A program made the translations under genes and the position numbers. Shown one piece after another: positions 15,439 through 23,476 of a stretch of DNA of 64,000 bases. The stretch's first letter is position 1, and each line of letters starts with the position of its first letter. The stretch is taken from assembly GCA_964400675.1 (NCBI GenBank), contig CAYNVO010000002.1, forward strand, positions 248,001 to 312,000, written 5' to 3'. The stretch is from 9FT-COMBO-48-23 sp964400675 (lineage in GTDB: Bacteria; Chloroflexota; Dehalococcoidia; GIF9; UBA5629). The notes under the pieces were generated by a model. It worked only from the letters and a program-made list of their open reading frames with translations. It was not told the DNA's origin and did no database searches.

Positions 15439-16335
15439 ATGTCAGTTATCCGGACGCCAGATGAATGTTTTTCCAAATTGCCTGATTTCCCTTTCACTCC
15501 GCACTACGTTGATATTAACGGATTGCGCGTACATTATGTAGACGAAGGCAAAGGGGAGACTATACTTTGTTTGCACGGCGAACCCTCATGGTCATTTCTA
15601 TACCGTAAAATGATTGCCTCTATGTCAAGGCAGCACCGTGTTGTAGCTATGGACTTTATCGGCTTTGGCCGGTCTGATAAATTCACTGAGCGGGAGGCAT
15701 ATACTTTTCAAATGCATCGAGACACGCTGATGGGCTTTATAAAGGCGACAAACCTTGAGCAGATAACTGTTGTCGTTCAGGATTGGGGTGGATTGATTGG
15801 TCTGGCTGTGGTCGCTCATATGCCGGAGCGTTTTGCCAGGCTGGTTATTATGAATACCGGCCTGCCGACAGGTAAGGGAAAGCCAAGCGAAGCTTTTCTG
15901 GCATGGCGTAGTTTTGCTGAGAGCCATCCTGATTTGCAAATCGGGCAATCGATGCTTCGTGGCGTTGCTCATCCTGAGAAGCTTACAAAGGAAGTCGTCG
16001 CCGCGTACGAAGCGCCGTTTCCAGATGTGTCATATAAGGCTGGGGCTGCGGTGTGGCCACTACTCGTTCCCATTAGCCCTGAAGACCCCGCTTCTGCCGA
16101 AATGCGACACGCTCGGGAGGTTCTGTCAAAATGGGACAAGCCGGCACTGGTCATGTTTTCAGACAAAGACCCTATTACAGGCGGCGGTGACAAATTCTTT
16201 CGCTCTCTTATACCTGCAGCCAAAGACCAGCCTGAGATTATAATCAAGGATGCCGGCCACTTTCTTCAGGAGGAGAAAGGCGAGGAAATATCTCAGCATA
16301 TACTGGACTTCATGCGCAGAACGCCGCTCGCCTAG
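15439..16335 (+). CDS. Haloalkane dehalogenase-type alpha/beta hydrolase (subfamily I-like)
   Basis: 298 residues from ATG 15439, chosen over a TTG at 15418 because TAGGAGGA lies about ten bases upstream. The HGEPSWSFLYRKM oxyanion/halide segment (E48, W51) is typical of haloalkane dehalogenases. The nucleophile is D115 in VVQDWGG, with W116 as the neighbouring halide ligand. The acid is probably D244 (FSDKDP), and the base is H274 in DAGHF. An aspartate nucleophile with the D-W pair separates these from serine esterases and from epoxide hydrolases lacking the halide tryptophan. The reaction is hydrolysis of a carbon-halogen bond to alcohol plus halide. The second halide-binding tryptophan may be W156 or W206. 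Natural substrate unknown. Confidence 0.87.
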   Translation: MSVIRTPDECFSKLPDFPFTPHYVDINGLRVHYVDEGKGETILCLHGEPSWSFLYRKMIASMSRQHRVVAMDFIGFGRSDKFTEREAYTFQMHRDTLMGFIKATNLEQITVVVQDWGGLIGLAVVAHMPERFARLVIMNTGLPTGKGKPSEAFLAWRSFAESHPDLQIGQSMLRGVAHPEKLTKEVVAAYEAPFPDVSYKAGAAVWPLLVPISPEDPASAEMRHAREVLSKWDKPALVMFSDKDPITGGGDKFFRSLIPAAKDQPEIIIKDAGHFLQEEKGEEISQHILDFMRRTPLA

Positions 16336-16399
16336 CCTTTCGGCAGGTCGTGCGGGCTGAACGAAAAATTTGATCTGTGCAAGGAATCCGGCAACCTGC

Positions 16400-17008
16400 T
16401 TACTCGGAGCTATTCCGCCTGGGTATCAAAAAGCCGGTAGTTTCCCTGTATTTCAAATAGGCTTCGCCGTATCTAATGACCAGGTCTTTTTCCTCCGCTA
16501 GGCACATAACGTAGAAAATCGGTAGCCATATTATTGAGAATATCGCCAGAAAAGGAGAGTTCAACATAAATGCCGCTACCCACCACAGGAAAACCTCACC
16601 GGTAGCCTGGGGATGTCGTATCTTTTTGTATATGCCTCCGTAAAGGGAGTGCTCCTTTTTGGGGGTAATGGCTTCCTCTCCGGCATCTTTCATGCCTATG
16701 TACATTAAATAGCTGCTGGGGACTCCGATGGCAACTGCGATAACGATTGAAATCCAGTAGTCCCAGGGAAGGACTCGGGGTAAGGGTGTTGGCAGAGGAT
16801 AGAAGTAATAGACCGCATAATTAACGATGGTTATAAACTCAAAAACGATGGCTATCTGTCTGTATCGCTTGCATCTGGCATAGGCAATCTCCCCGATTTT
16901 CTTTTCCAGCGCAGCCGGGCTTACACTCCTGACATAGAAATACAGGAAAAGCAGGGCAGATATAACCAATACTGTCATGTTTATCCAGGCTATAAAAATT
17001 TCTCCCAT
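16400..17008 (-). CDS. Integral membrane isoprenylcysteine/phospholipid methyltransferase-like protein
   Basis: 202 residues with about five membrane helices. The C-terminal signature is LYGGIYKKIRHPQATGE, followed by a helical hairpin and EEKDLVIRYGEAYLKYRETTGFLIP. This RHPxxxG...EExxLxxxxGxxYxxY pattern is the SAM-binding region of the ICMT/PEMT and NnrU-related family. It likely methylates a membrane-embedded substrate. It starts 1 base after the yjbQ stop, so it is translationally linked with it, in a three-gene minus-strand run with the DUF1847 gene. The substrate cannot be read from sequence. Confidence 0.82.
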   Translation of the reverse strand: MGEIFIAWINMTVLVISALLFLYFYVRSVSPAALEKKIGEIAYARCKRYRQIAIVFEFITIVNYAVYYFYPLPTPLPRVLPWDYWISIVIAVAIGVPSSYLMYIGMKDAGEEAITPKKEHSLYGGIYKKIRHPQATGEVFLWWVAAFMLNSPFLAIFSIIWLPIFYVMCLAEEKDLVIRYGEAYLKYRETTGFLIPRRNSSE

Positions 17009-17009
17009 A

Positions 17010-17423
17010 TTAGTTGCCCAGTGCCTTCAGTATGACTCTCTTCCTGCGCTGACCATCGAACTCTGCGTAGTAGATTTGCTGCCATGGCCCGAGGTCTAAC
17101 CTGCCTCCGGTGACCGGTACAATGACCTCATGATGTATGAGCAGGCTTTTCAGATGAGCATCTCCGTTTGACTCGCCTGTAGCGTGATGCCTGTAATCCG
17201 TTTTAAACGGTGCCAGCTTCTCCAGCCACTCATCAATGTCTGCAATCAGACCTGACTCGGCATCATTTACATAGACTCCTGCCGTGATATGCATCGCTGA
17301 GACCAGAACGAACCCTTCCTGGATATCACCTCGCTTGACGAATTCTTCCACTTTATCTGTTATATTAATGAATTCTCGATGTTGCTTTGTGTTGAACCAC
17401 AGGTATTCTGTTACTGACTTCAC
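17010..17423 (-). CDS. YjbQ/UPF0047 family protein
   Basis: 137 residues from GTG 17423, chosen because TAGGAGG lies six bases upstream and MKSVTEYL is the usual family N-terminus; an earlier start at 17465 is less likely. Conserved motifs: FVLVSAMHITAGVYVNDAESGL near the middle (catalytic-type histidine in place of the common PHTSA), YRHHATGESNGDAHLKS and a C-terminal LDLGPWQQIYYAEFDGQRRKR. The family has thiamine phosphate synthase activity in E. coli when overproduced, and its real role is unclear. It forms a tight pair with the downstream methyltransferase. Confidence 0.88.
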   Translation of the reverse strand: MKSVTEYLWFNTKQHREFINITDKVEEFVKRGDIQEGFVLVSAMHITAGVYVNDAESGLIADIDEWLEKLAPFKTDYRHHATGESNGDAHLKSLLIHHEVIVPVTGGRLDLGPWQQIYYAEFDGQRRKRVILKALGN

Positions 17424-17510
17424 TGGAGACCTCCTAACGTCTATTTCGAACACGATACCCTTCAACAGGGCTTGTGTGGAGCAAGAGCAAATCTCATAGT
17501 GTCTAACTGC

Positions 17511-18245
17511 TCAGCGGTTCTGAAATATTTGCCTTTCGACATCTTTTGCTGCATCTGGCATGCTTTCTTTAGCCAGCACCCGGCGATGATACGACCTGGA
17601 TTGGTATAGCGCCATCAGAGGTGCATGTCCGAAAACCCTGTCCTTAGCTGCAAGAACAGTGCAGGGTGCTTTGCTGTGCTTTAGGAAAAGCGAATCGTGC
17701 CCCACGCATAAACACAGCATAACATTGAGGTCAGTCTTGTAACTATTGAGGATTTCAGCCTGGGCTACAGGATGACACATAGCCTCAAATCGTCCGGGCG
17801 ACACTTTCTCCCAATCCTCAATGCCTAATTGTTCCTTTGGCACCGAGCCACATTTGCAGGCTACCGATATCACCTCGAATCCCCTGTTCTCCAGAATGGG
17901 CACCAGAAGGCTGGCTTCGAATTGAACTCCGCTACAATAGGCAACCCCCAGTTTTTTGTAGTCCATGCGCCGGGCAAACTCCATTATCTCTTCTACCCTG
18001 CTTTTGATGGGGGATGGGCCTTTCGGTGCATGCGGCAGCTTCATGTAGCCTGCCCCTTCCTGCTTGGAAGCTTTAACAGCGAAATCACGCAGTTCATTGC
18101 TGAAACATTTTTCGGTAGCCTTCTTTATCACATCCGGCAAAATCTTCGAAGGGCAGTTATCGGGCCCTTCCTGCCAGGCAGAGCTATTACATACCGGTCG
18201 CGGACACCTGGCACAATTCACGGCTAAAACTGTCTTTTCTGTCAT
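17511..18245 (-). CDS. DUF1847 domain protein, cysteine-rich and probably metal-binding
   Basis: 244 residues. An N-terminal cluster CARCPRPVCN with a further cysteine in DNCPSK, then LGVAYCSGVQFEA, VISVACKCGSVPKEQLGI, AMCHPVAQAEILN and LCLCVGHDSLFLKHSKAPCTVLAAKDRVFGHAP. This set of cysteines and histidines marks DUF1847, found in anaerobes and thought to bind a metal or cluster. No enzymatic function is established. It stands 87 bases before yjbQ on the same strand and may be the first gene of that transcript. Confidence 0.85.
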   Translation of the reverse strand: MTEKTVLAVNCARCPRPVCNSSAWQEGPDNCPSKILPDVIKKATEKCFSNELRDFAVKASKQEGAGYMKLPHAPKGPSPIKSRVEEIMEFARRMDYKKLGVAYCSGVQFEASLLVPILENRGFEVISVACKCGSVPKEQLGIEDWEKVSPGRFEAMCHPVAQAEILNSYKTDLNVMLCLCVGHDSLFLKHSKAPCTVLAAKDRVFGHAPLMALYQSRSYHRRVLAKESMPDAAKDVERQIFQNR

Positions 18246-18370
18246 ACTTGCTCTCCTTCGCTTGACCTAATCTTCGCTTATGCCAATGTATCTCTCAAAT
18301 ACCGATTTGTCAACCTGTGAACCTACCTTTGTCATTGCTTGGATAAGTAGTAAAATAGGGCGGGTGGAAT

Positions 18371-20947
18371 ATGCCGATAACTCCCCTGAGGCGCCAATAT
18401 CTTAAAATCAAGCAGCGCTATCCCGGGGCTATAGTCTTTTTCCGTCTGGGCGATTTCTACGAAACCTTTGACGATGACGCCAGGACTACGGCGCGAGAGC
18501 TTGAAATCACCTTGACCTCAAGGGAAATGGGGAAAGGGCAGCGCGTGCCTCTGGCCGGTATCCCTTACCATGCTCTGGATAACTACCTGGCCAAGCTCAT
18601 CGGCAAGGGCTATAAGGTGGCAATCTGCGAGCAGATGACCCCGCCGGGCAAAGGACTGGTGGAACGTGATGTCATCCGTGTGGTAACGCCGGGGACGGTG
18701 GTCGAGCCCGGACTGCTCACCGACAAGAGCAATAACTATCTGGTCAGTCTGATTGTTGACGGTGATGAGGCGGGCGTCTCTTATGTTGATATAACCACCG
18801 GCGAGTTCGCTACCACTCAGCTCCATGCAGCTCAGGTTTCCGACGAGCTGGAGCGGCTGCATCCGGCTGAACTTCTCCTGCCTGAGAGCCTGGATGCTGG
18901 CAGTTTAACGCTGCAATCATCGGTAACCCGACTCGATGATTACCGGTTCGATTTGGAGGCTGCAGAGCGGGTTTTAATCGACCATTTTGCGGTGGCTTCA
19001 CTTGAAGGATACGGCTGCGCTCATCTGCCTCTGGCTGTCAGGGCTGCCGGCGCCATCGTTCATTACCTTCAGGAAAACCAGAAGGCGGCGCTGGGACAAC
19101 TGGACCACCTGGCTACCTATTCTACTCAGTCCTTTATGGTCATCGATGCTCATACCCGGCATAACCTGGAGCTTTTCGCCTCGGCTCGCTGGGGCGCTAC
19201 CTCCGGCTCACTGCTCTCGGTAATCGATTTAACCGAGACGGCCATGGGTGGCAGGCTGCTCAAGAAATGGCTGGGACAGCCGCTGCTTGACATAAAACAA
19301 CTTGTTAGCCGTCAAGAAGCTGTATCCTGCTTCTGCCAGAATACACTGGTCCGTCATAAAGTAATGTCTCTTCTTGGGGATATCGCCGACCTGGAGCGTT
19401 TGGTCAATCGCGTTAGAAGCGGCATAGCCACGCCCAGAGATTTGGTTGCACTGCGTTCCAGCCTGGAGAAGCTTGCCGAGGTGAAAGCGGAGATAGAAGC
19501 AGCTGAAGGTTTTCCAGCCTGGCTGAGTTCCGAGCTCAAGCCCTGTCCCGATGTGGTGAGCTTGGTTGGGCAGGCGATTGTCGATGAGCCTGCGGCTACG
19601 CTGGAGCGGGGTGGTGTTATAAGGACTGGCTTCTCTCAGGAGCTGGACGAAATCCGGCAGGCGTCATCGGAGGCTAAACGCTATCTAACAAACCTGGAGC
19701 GACAGGAGCGGGAAGTCACCGGAATTAAGTCCCTGAAGGTGGGCTACAACCGGGTGTTCGGCTACTACATCGAGGTGTCCAAGTCTAACCTGGACCTGGT
19801 GCCGGAAAGCTATATTCGGAAACAGACATTGACCGGCGGAGAGCGGTTCTTTACACCGGAGCTTAAGGAATATGAATCGCTAATTCTCAATGCTCAGGAC
19901 AGAATCACTGAACTTGAAACGGCGATTTTTCGACAGGTCTGCCAGCAGATAGCCGCGGTCGGTGAGCAAATATTATCTTCAGCCAGGGAACTGGCGCAGA
20001 TTGATGTTTTTGCCAGTCTGGCTGAGGCAGCGGTCAGATACGGGTATGTCAGGCCGGAATTGACCGCCGAGGATGCCGTAACCATTAGAGGAGGGCGGCA
20101 TCCGGTGGTGGAGAGAAGTCTGGGCAGCGACGGCTTTATATCTAACGATACCTATCTGTGCAACAAAGATACCCAGCTCATTATACTTACCGGCCCTAAT
20201 ATGTCGGGCAAGTCCACCTACTTGAAACAGGTGGCGCTCATTGTGCTGCTGGCTCAAATCGGCAGCTTCGTTCCAGTTGATTCGGCGAGTATAGGCATCG
20301 TTGACCGCATCTTCACCAGAATCGGCGCCCAGGAAGATCTGGCTGCCGGGCAGTCGACTTTTATGGTGGAGATGGTGGAAGCTGCCAACATACTGAATAA
20401 TGCCACTCCGAAGTCGCTGATTATACTGGATGAAATCGGGCGGGGAACGAGCACCTATGACGGGCTTTCCATCGCCTGGGCGGTAGCCGAGTTTATACAC
20501 AATCATCCCAGGCTCAGAGCGAAGACGCTTTTCGCCACCCACTATCACGAGCTGGTGGAACTGGCTGGTTTTCTGCCCCGGGTCAAAAATTTCAACGTGG
20601 CGGTGACCGAAGAGGAGGGCGAGGTTATTTTCCTGCGCAAGGTAGTCCCCGGCGGCGCTGATAAAAGCTACGGCATACACGTGGCACAACTGGCGGGACT
20701 GCCGGCATCGGTGGTGCACCGGGCTGAGGAGATTCTGGCAAAGTTGGAAAGCGACCAGCCCCGGCAGAAGCAGTCCAAAGCCGTTCGACCCAGGAAGGAA
20801 TCGCCTCCGCAGCTACCGCTGTTCGGAGATAAGTCGCCACTTATAGAGGAAATCAGCCAGCTCGATATCGACTCCATGTCTCCCCTCGAAGCCATCACCA
20901 GGCTCTATGAATTGAAGCGGAAAGCAAAAGAGTCCGGTTTGCAATAG
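18371..20947 (+). CDS. mutS: DNA mismatch repair protein MutS
   Basis: 858 residues, usual MutS length. The N-terminal mismatch-reading domain has the FRLGDFYETF motif, in which the phenylalanine and glutamate contact the mismatch. The C-terminal ATPase has Walker A GPNMSGKSTYLKQ, a DEIGRGTSTYDG Walker B/signature region and the ATHYHEL switch. It detects base mismatches and small loops and recruits MutL. No mutL is in this window. The ATG at 18371 follows a GGGTGGAA ribosome site. The downstream gene is an AT-rich acquired-looking insert. Confidence 0.97.
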   Translation: MPITPLRRQYLKIKQRYPGAIVFFRLGDFYETFDDDARTTARELEITLTSREMGKGQRVPLAGIPYHALDNYLAKLIGKGYKVAICEQMTPPGKGLVERDVIRVVTPGTVVEPGLLTDKSNNYLVSLIVDGDEAGVSYVDITTGEFATTQLHAAQVSDELERLHPAELLLPESLDAGSLTLQSSVTRLDDYRFDLEAAERVLIDHFAVASLEGYGCAHLPLAVRAAGAIVHYLQENQKAALGQLDHLATYSTQSFMVIDAHTRHNLELFASARWGATSGSLLSVIDLTETAMGGRLLKKWLGQPLLDIKQLVSRQEAVSCFCQNTLVRHKVMSLLGDIADLERLVNRVRSGIATPRDLVALRSSLEKLAEVKAEIEAAEGFPAWLSSELKPCPDVVSLVGQAIVDEPAATLERGGVIRTGFSQELDEIRQASSEAKRYLTNLERQEREVTGIKSLKVGYNRVFGYYIEVSKSNLDLVPESYIRKQTLTGGERFFTPELKEYESLILNAQDRITELETAIFRQVCQQIAAVGEQILSSARELAQIDVFASLAEAAVRYGYVRPELTAEDAVTIRGGRHPVVERSLGSDGFISNDTYLCNKDTQLIILTGPNMSGKSTYLKQVALIVLLAQIGSFVPVDSASIGIVDRIFTRIGAQEDLAAGQSTFMVEMVEAANILNNATPKSLIILDEIGRGTSTYDGLSIAWAVAEFIHNHPRLRAKTLFATHYHELVELAGFLPRVKNFNVAVTEEEGEVIFLRKVVPGGADKSYGIHVAQLAGLPASVVHRAEEILAKLESDQPRQKQSKAVRPRKESPPQLPLFGDKSPLIEEISQLDIDSMSPLEAITRLYELKRKAKESGLQ

Positions 20948-20985
20948 AGCTCAGGTGAGTTTGGTGATTACACGATCGTGGTTAC

Positions 20986-21014
20986 TTGACATAATCTAAT
21001 TTTTGTGGTAGATT
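20986..21014 (+). promoter_or_regulatory. Promoter of the membrane protein/OLD nuclease pair
   Basis: TTGACA at 20986-20991, 17-base spacer, TAGATT at 21009-21014. An AAGGAGG ribosome site follows and the GTG start is at 21036. The pair thus seems to have its own promoter, independent of mutS. Confidence 0.7.
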
Positions 21015-21035
21015 TCAGGTAAGGAGGAATTATCT

Positions 21036-21488
21036 GTGAGTAGTAATGATGCACTTAGTGACAGGCAAATGCTGGAGAAAATAACGAATCAGCTTGAGCG
21101 TCAAGAGAAGACCCTAAAATTCCGTTTCTACCTCAACATAGCTATAACTTTCATAATATTATCCCTAACTGTTTTATTTGCCTCATTGAGCTTAGGAATG
21201 ACCTTGGAATTCCGTTGGCTTATTTCAGTGCTGCTACTTGGAGGTGTATTGCTAATAGGTTGGGCATCTTTTGACTTCAGTCAGAACTACCGTAAAAGAT
21301 GTGCCGTGAGTGGGTCTGTTTTGCTAGTTGCTGGAGTGCTAGGATGGGCTATATTATTACCATATCTGTTTCCATTTGTTTCATCTCCGGTTCGAGTTAT
21401 TGGTGGTTTATTAATAAACTTGGCAGTAATATCGGGGGTGATCCTAATGTCTCTCGCCCCTAGGCGTATCAGGACAAATCGGGCATAA
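21036..21488 (+). CDS. Small four-helix membrane protein of unknown function
   Basis: 150 residues from GTG 21036 with AAGGAGGAA upstream. Residues 1-30 are polar and helical (RQMLEKITNQLERQEKTLKFR), probably a short cytoplasmic coiled segment. Four hydrophobic segments follow at about 32-52, 60-78, 88-110 and 118-140, and the C-terminus is basic (APRRIRTNRA). No family is recognised. Codons are more AT-rich than in mutS. It directly precedes the OLD-type nuclease and probably shares its transcript, so it could be a membrane partner in a defence unit (inference). Confidence 0.75.
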   Translation: MSSNDALSDRQMLEKITNQLERQEKTLKFRFYLNIAITFIILSLTVLFASLSLGMTLEFRWLISVLLLGGVLLIGWASFDFSQNYRKRCAVSGSVLLVAGVLGWAILLPYLFPFVSSPVRVIGGLLINLAVISGVILMSLAPRRIRTNRA

Positions 21489-21517
21489 AGTATATTTCGT
21501 GTAAAAGGATGAACGTA

Positions 21518-21568
21518 ATGGATGAGAGTATTGAGTGCACTAGGTGTGAGCTATGTTGGAGAGAATAA
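21518..21568 (+). CDS. Possible 16-residue leader peptide with CxxCxxC motif
   Basis: ATG at 21518 with AAAGGATG upstream, reading MDESIECTRCELCWRE and stopping at 21568, 16 bases inside the next gene. The start signal is better than that of the nuclease gene itself, so it could couple translation of the nuclease. It could equally be chance or a gene remnant. Confidence 0.3.
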   Translation: MDESIECTRCELCWRE

Positions 21569-23256
21569 GACTAACAAATTTCCGGTGCTTCGAAGATTAT
21601 GAGATTGAGTTTGACAACTTTAATGTGATTGTAGGTAAAAATAATATGGGTAAGTCTACAATAATAGACTCACTAAAATTAGTTTCCAATTTGTGTAGAT
21701 ATGCGGCTTACAGAGGCAATCATTTGGAGGATCGAGATATACCATTTTCTCTGGATAATCTAGGCCATGACTATAACGAAGAAGGGTCTCTTATTTATGC
21801 CAAATTCGCGGATAATACAGAGATACAGATAAGGTTTCCGTTTGGTGATAGGCCGCGTGTAGAGATTATGAACAGAGGACGCGGAGTCAGCAGGCAATTT
21901 TTGACGACTCGTTTCAAGAATTCTCTTGGAGTAATTCCTCCTGTAGGAACATTTGAAGATCTTGAAAGTTTAGGTAATGAGAAATATGTGAAGTCTATAT
22001 TGGTTTCACATCTAACCCCACGCCATTTTAGAAATATATGGTACTATTTCAATGAGGGATTTGAAGACTTCCGTAAAATCATAGAGGAAACATGGCCTGG
22101 GTATACGATAGAGCCTCCCGAATTTATCGCAACGCAGAATATAATGCAAATGTTTTTTAGAGAGCGGGGAATTACTCGGGAAATATTCTGGGCAGGACAT
22201 GGGTTTCAAGTTTGGCTTCAGTTGATGACTTTTTTGGTTAAGCTAGGCCGTGTAGACACATTAGTTCTTGATGAACCAGACATATACCTTCATTCCGATA
22301 TGCAAAAGAAACTAGTGAACTTATGTAAGCAAAGATCAAGCCAGGTGATTATTGCGACCCATGCCGTTGATATTATTGAAGAAGTCGACCCCGATGATGT
22401 AGTAAGCATTGATAAAGATTCACATGACGCTAAAAGGTTATCCGACATTGACGAGGTCCAAACTTGTATCAATCAACTAGGGTCATACCAAAATTTAAAA
22501 TTAGTCAATTTACATCGTGGAAAAACCTGTCTATTTGTGGAGGGAAAAGACTTCCGATACTTGAAAAAGTTTGCAAGGAAGTTGCATCTACAAACTTTTA
22601 CATCAGAAGATGGTTTTTCTGTTATCCCATTGGAAGGGTTTTCTAATTGGGACAGATTAATGTATGTTAACTGGATATCCAAGAATGCTTTTGGCGAGAA
22701 AGTAAAGTGCTATGTAATTTTAGATAGAGATTATCATTCACCACGTGAGATATATGACATCGAAGATAATCTAAGACAAAAGGGTGTGAATGTACATGTT
22801 TGGGATAGAAAAGAAATAGAGAATTATGCAATCAATTTTGAAGCATTATATCGAATGTTTACTGATAAGATACGCGAAAGACGCAGACATGTGAGTATCC
22901 AACTTTCATATCCAGAATTAGAGAAAGAATCATTGGCAATTTTTGAAGAGCTCAAGCAACATGTCATATCGCAAATGATCGCGAGTGAGACTGAATATAG
23001 AAGAAACCGACAAATTGATGTAGCTACTATTATTTCACAGGTTATCGAGCAATTTGAAGAAGGTTGGAAGGATGTTGAATTTCGTAAAAAGGTCATTCCG
23101 GGTAAAGAATTTTTCGCTAAACTAAATACTTGTCTACATGATAAATATCAAGTTGCGATATCTGTCGCTTCAGCAATTGATTCATTGCGAGACGAGGAAA
23201 TCAATTCCGAGGTAATTGATTTACTTAATGAATTTATTACATTTGTGAAATCATAG
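21553..23256 (+). CDS. OLD-family ATP-dependent nuclease (ATPase plus TOPRIM)
   Basis: 567 residues. The N-terminal ABC-type ATPase has Walker A GKNNMGKST (28-36), an ABC-signature-like GHGF near 216, Walker B LVLDEPD with D240/E241 and switch histidine H270. The C-terminal TOPRIM-like domain has E330 in FVEGKDF and an acidic DRD at 391-393 in VILDRDYH. Together these mark the OLD (overcoming lysogenization defect) family, metal-dependent nucleases powered or gated by ATP, several of which block phages. No UvrD-type helicase follows, so it resembles stand-alone class 1 rather than GajA. Base composition is clearly lower in GC than in mutS or the downstream genes, which supports acquisition by transfer. 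It lies downstream of a small membrane protein gene with its own promoter. Confidence 0.85.
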   Translation: MLERIRLTNFRCFEDYEIEFDNFNVIVGKNNMGKSTIIDSLKLVSNLCRYAAYRGNHLEDRDIPFSLDNLGHDYNEEGSLIYAKFADNTEIQIRFPFGDRPRVEIMNRGRGVSRQFLTTRFKNSLGVIPPVGTFEDLESLGNEKYVKSILVSHLTPRHFRNIWYYFNEGFEDFRKIIEETWPGYTIEPPEFIATQNIMQMFFRERGITREIFWAGHGFQVWLQLMTFLVKLGRVDTLVLDEPDIYLHSDMQKKLVNLCKQRSSQVIIATHAVDIIEEVDPDDVVSIDKDSHDAKRLSDIDEVQTCINQLGSYQNLKLVNLHRGKTCLFVEGKDFRYLKKFARKLHLQTFTSEDGFSVIPLEGFSNWDRLMYVNWISKNAFGEKVKCYVILDRDYHSPREIYDIEDNLRQKGVNVHVWDRKEIENYAINFEALYRMFTDKIRERRRHVSIQLSYPELEKESLAIFEELKQHVISQMIASETEYRRNRQIDVATIISQVIEQFEEGWKDVEFRKKVIPGKEFFAKLNTCLHDKYQVAISVASAIDSLRDEEINSEVIDLLNEFITFVKS

Positions 23257-23329
23257 AAATATGATATGTTTCGTGTTCGCTATCTAAGAATCCCTGTTTG
23301 TTTCAGGTCCTTTCGAGATATTTTTAGGT

Positions 23330-23349
23330 GCCACCTGCCCACAGGTGGC
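23330..23349. repeat. Hairpin GCCACCTG-CCCA-CAGGTGGC
   Basis: Perfect 8-bp stem with a 4-base loop after the nuclease gene, inside TTAGGTGCCACC, and related in context and sequence to 25700-25720. It could terminate transcription but no clear T-run follows; it more likely belongs to a dispersed intergenic repeat family. Confidence 0.65.
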
Positions 23350-23476
23350 CCTTAGCTTTGTGGGTGCCTGGGGTAGCTTTCCTCTAATCAAAGGCGGGCA
23401 CTGCTGCAAAGTATTCCATCTCATCTCGGCTGGGTATATAATTGGCATAGCGTAAAATATGAGATAGAGTGTTGTG

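Noticed and set aside
18329..18356. TTGTCA-16-TAAAAT as the mutS promoter
   Set aside because: The implied transcript start falls within the ribosome site of mutS, so I could not support it with confidence.
19979..20719. 246-codon open frame antisense to mutS
   Set aside because: mutS is highly conserved and complete on the plus strand; the antisense frame has no ribosome site or recognisable domain and reflects GC-rich third positions.
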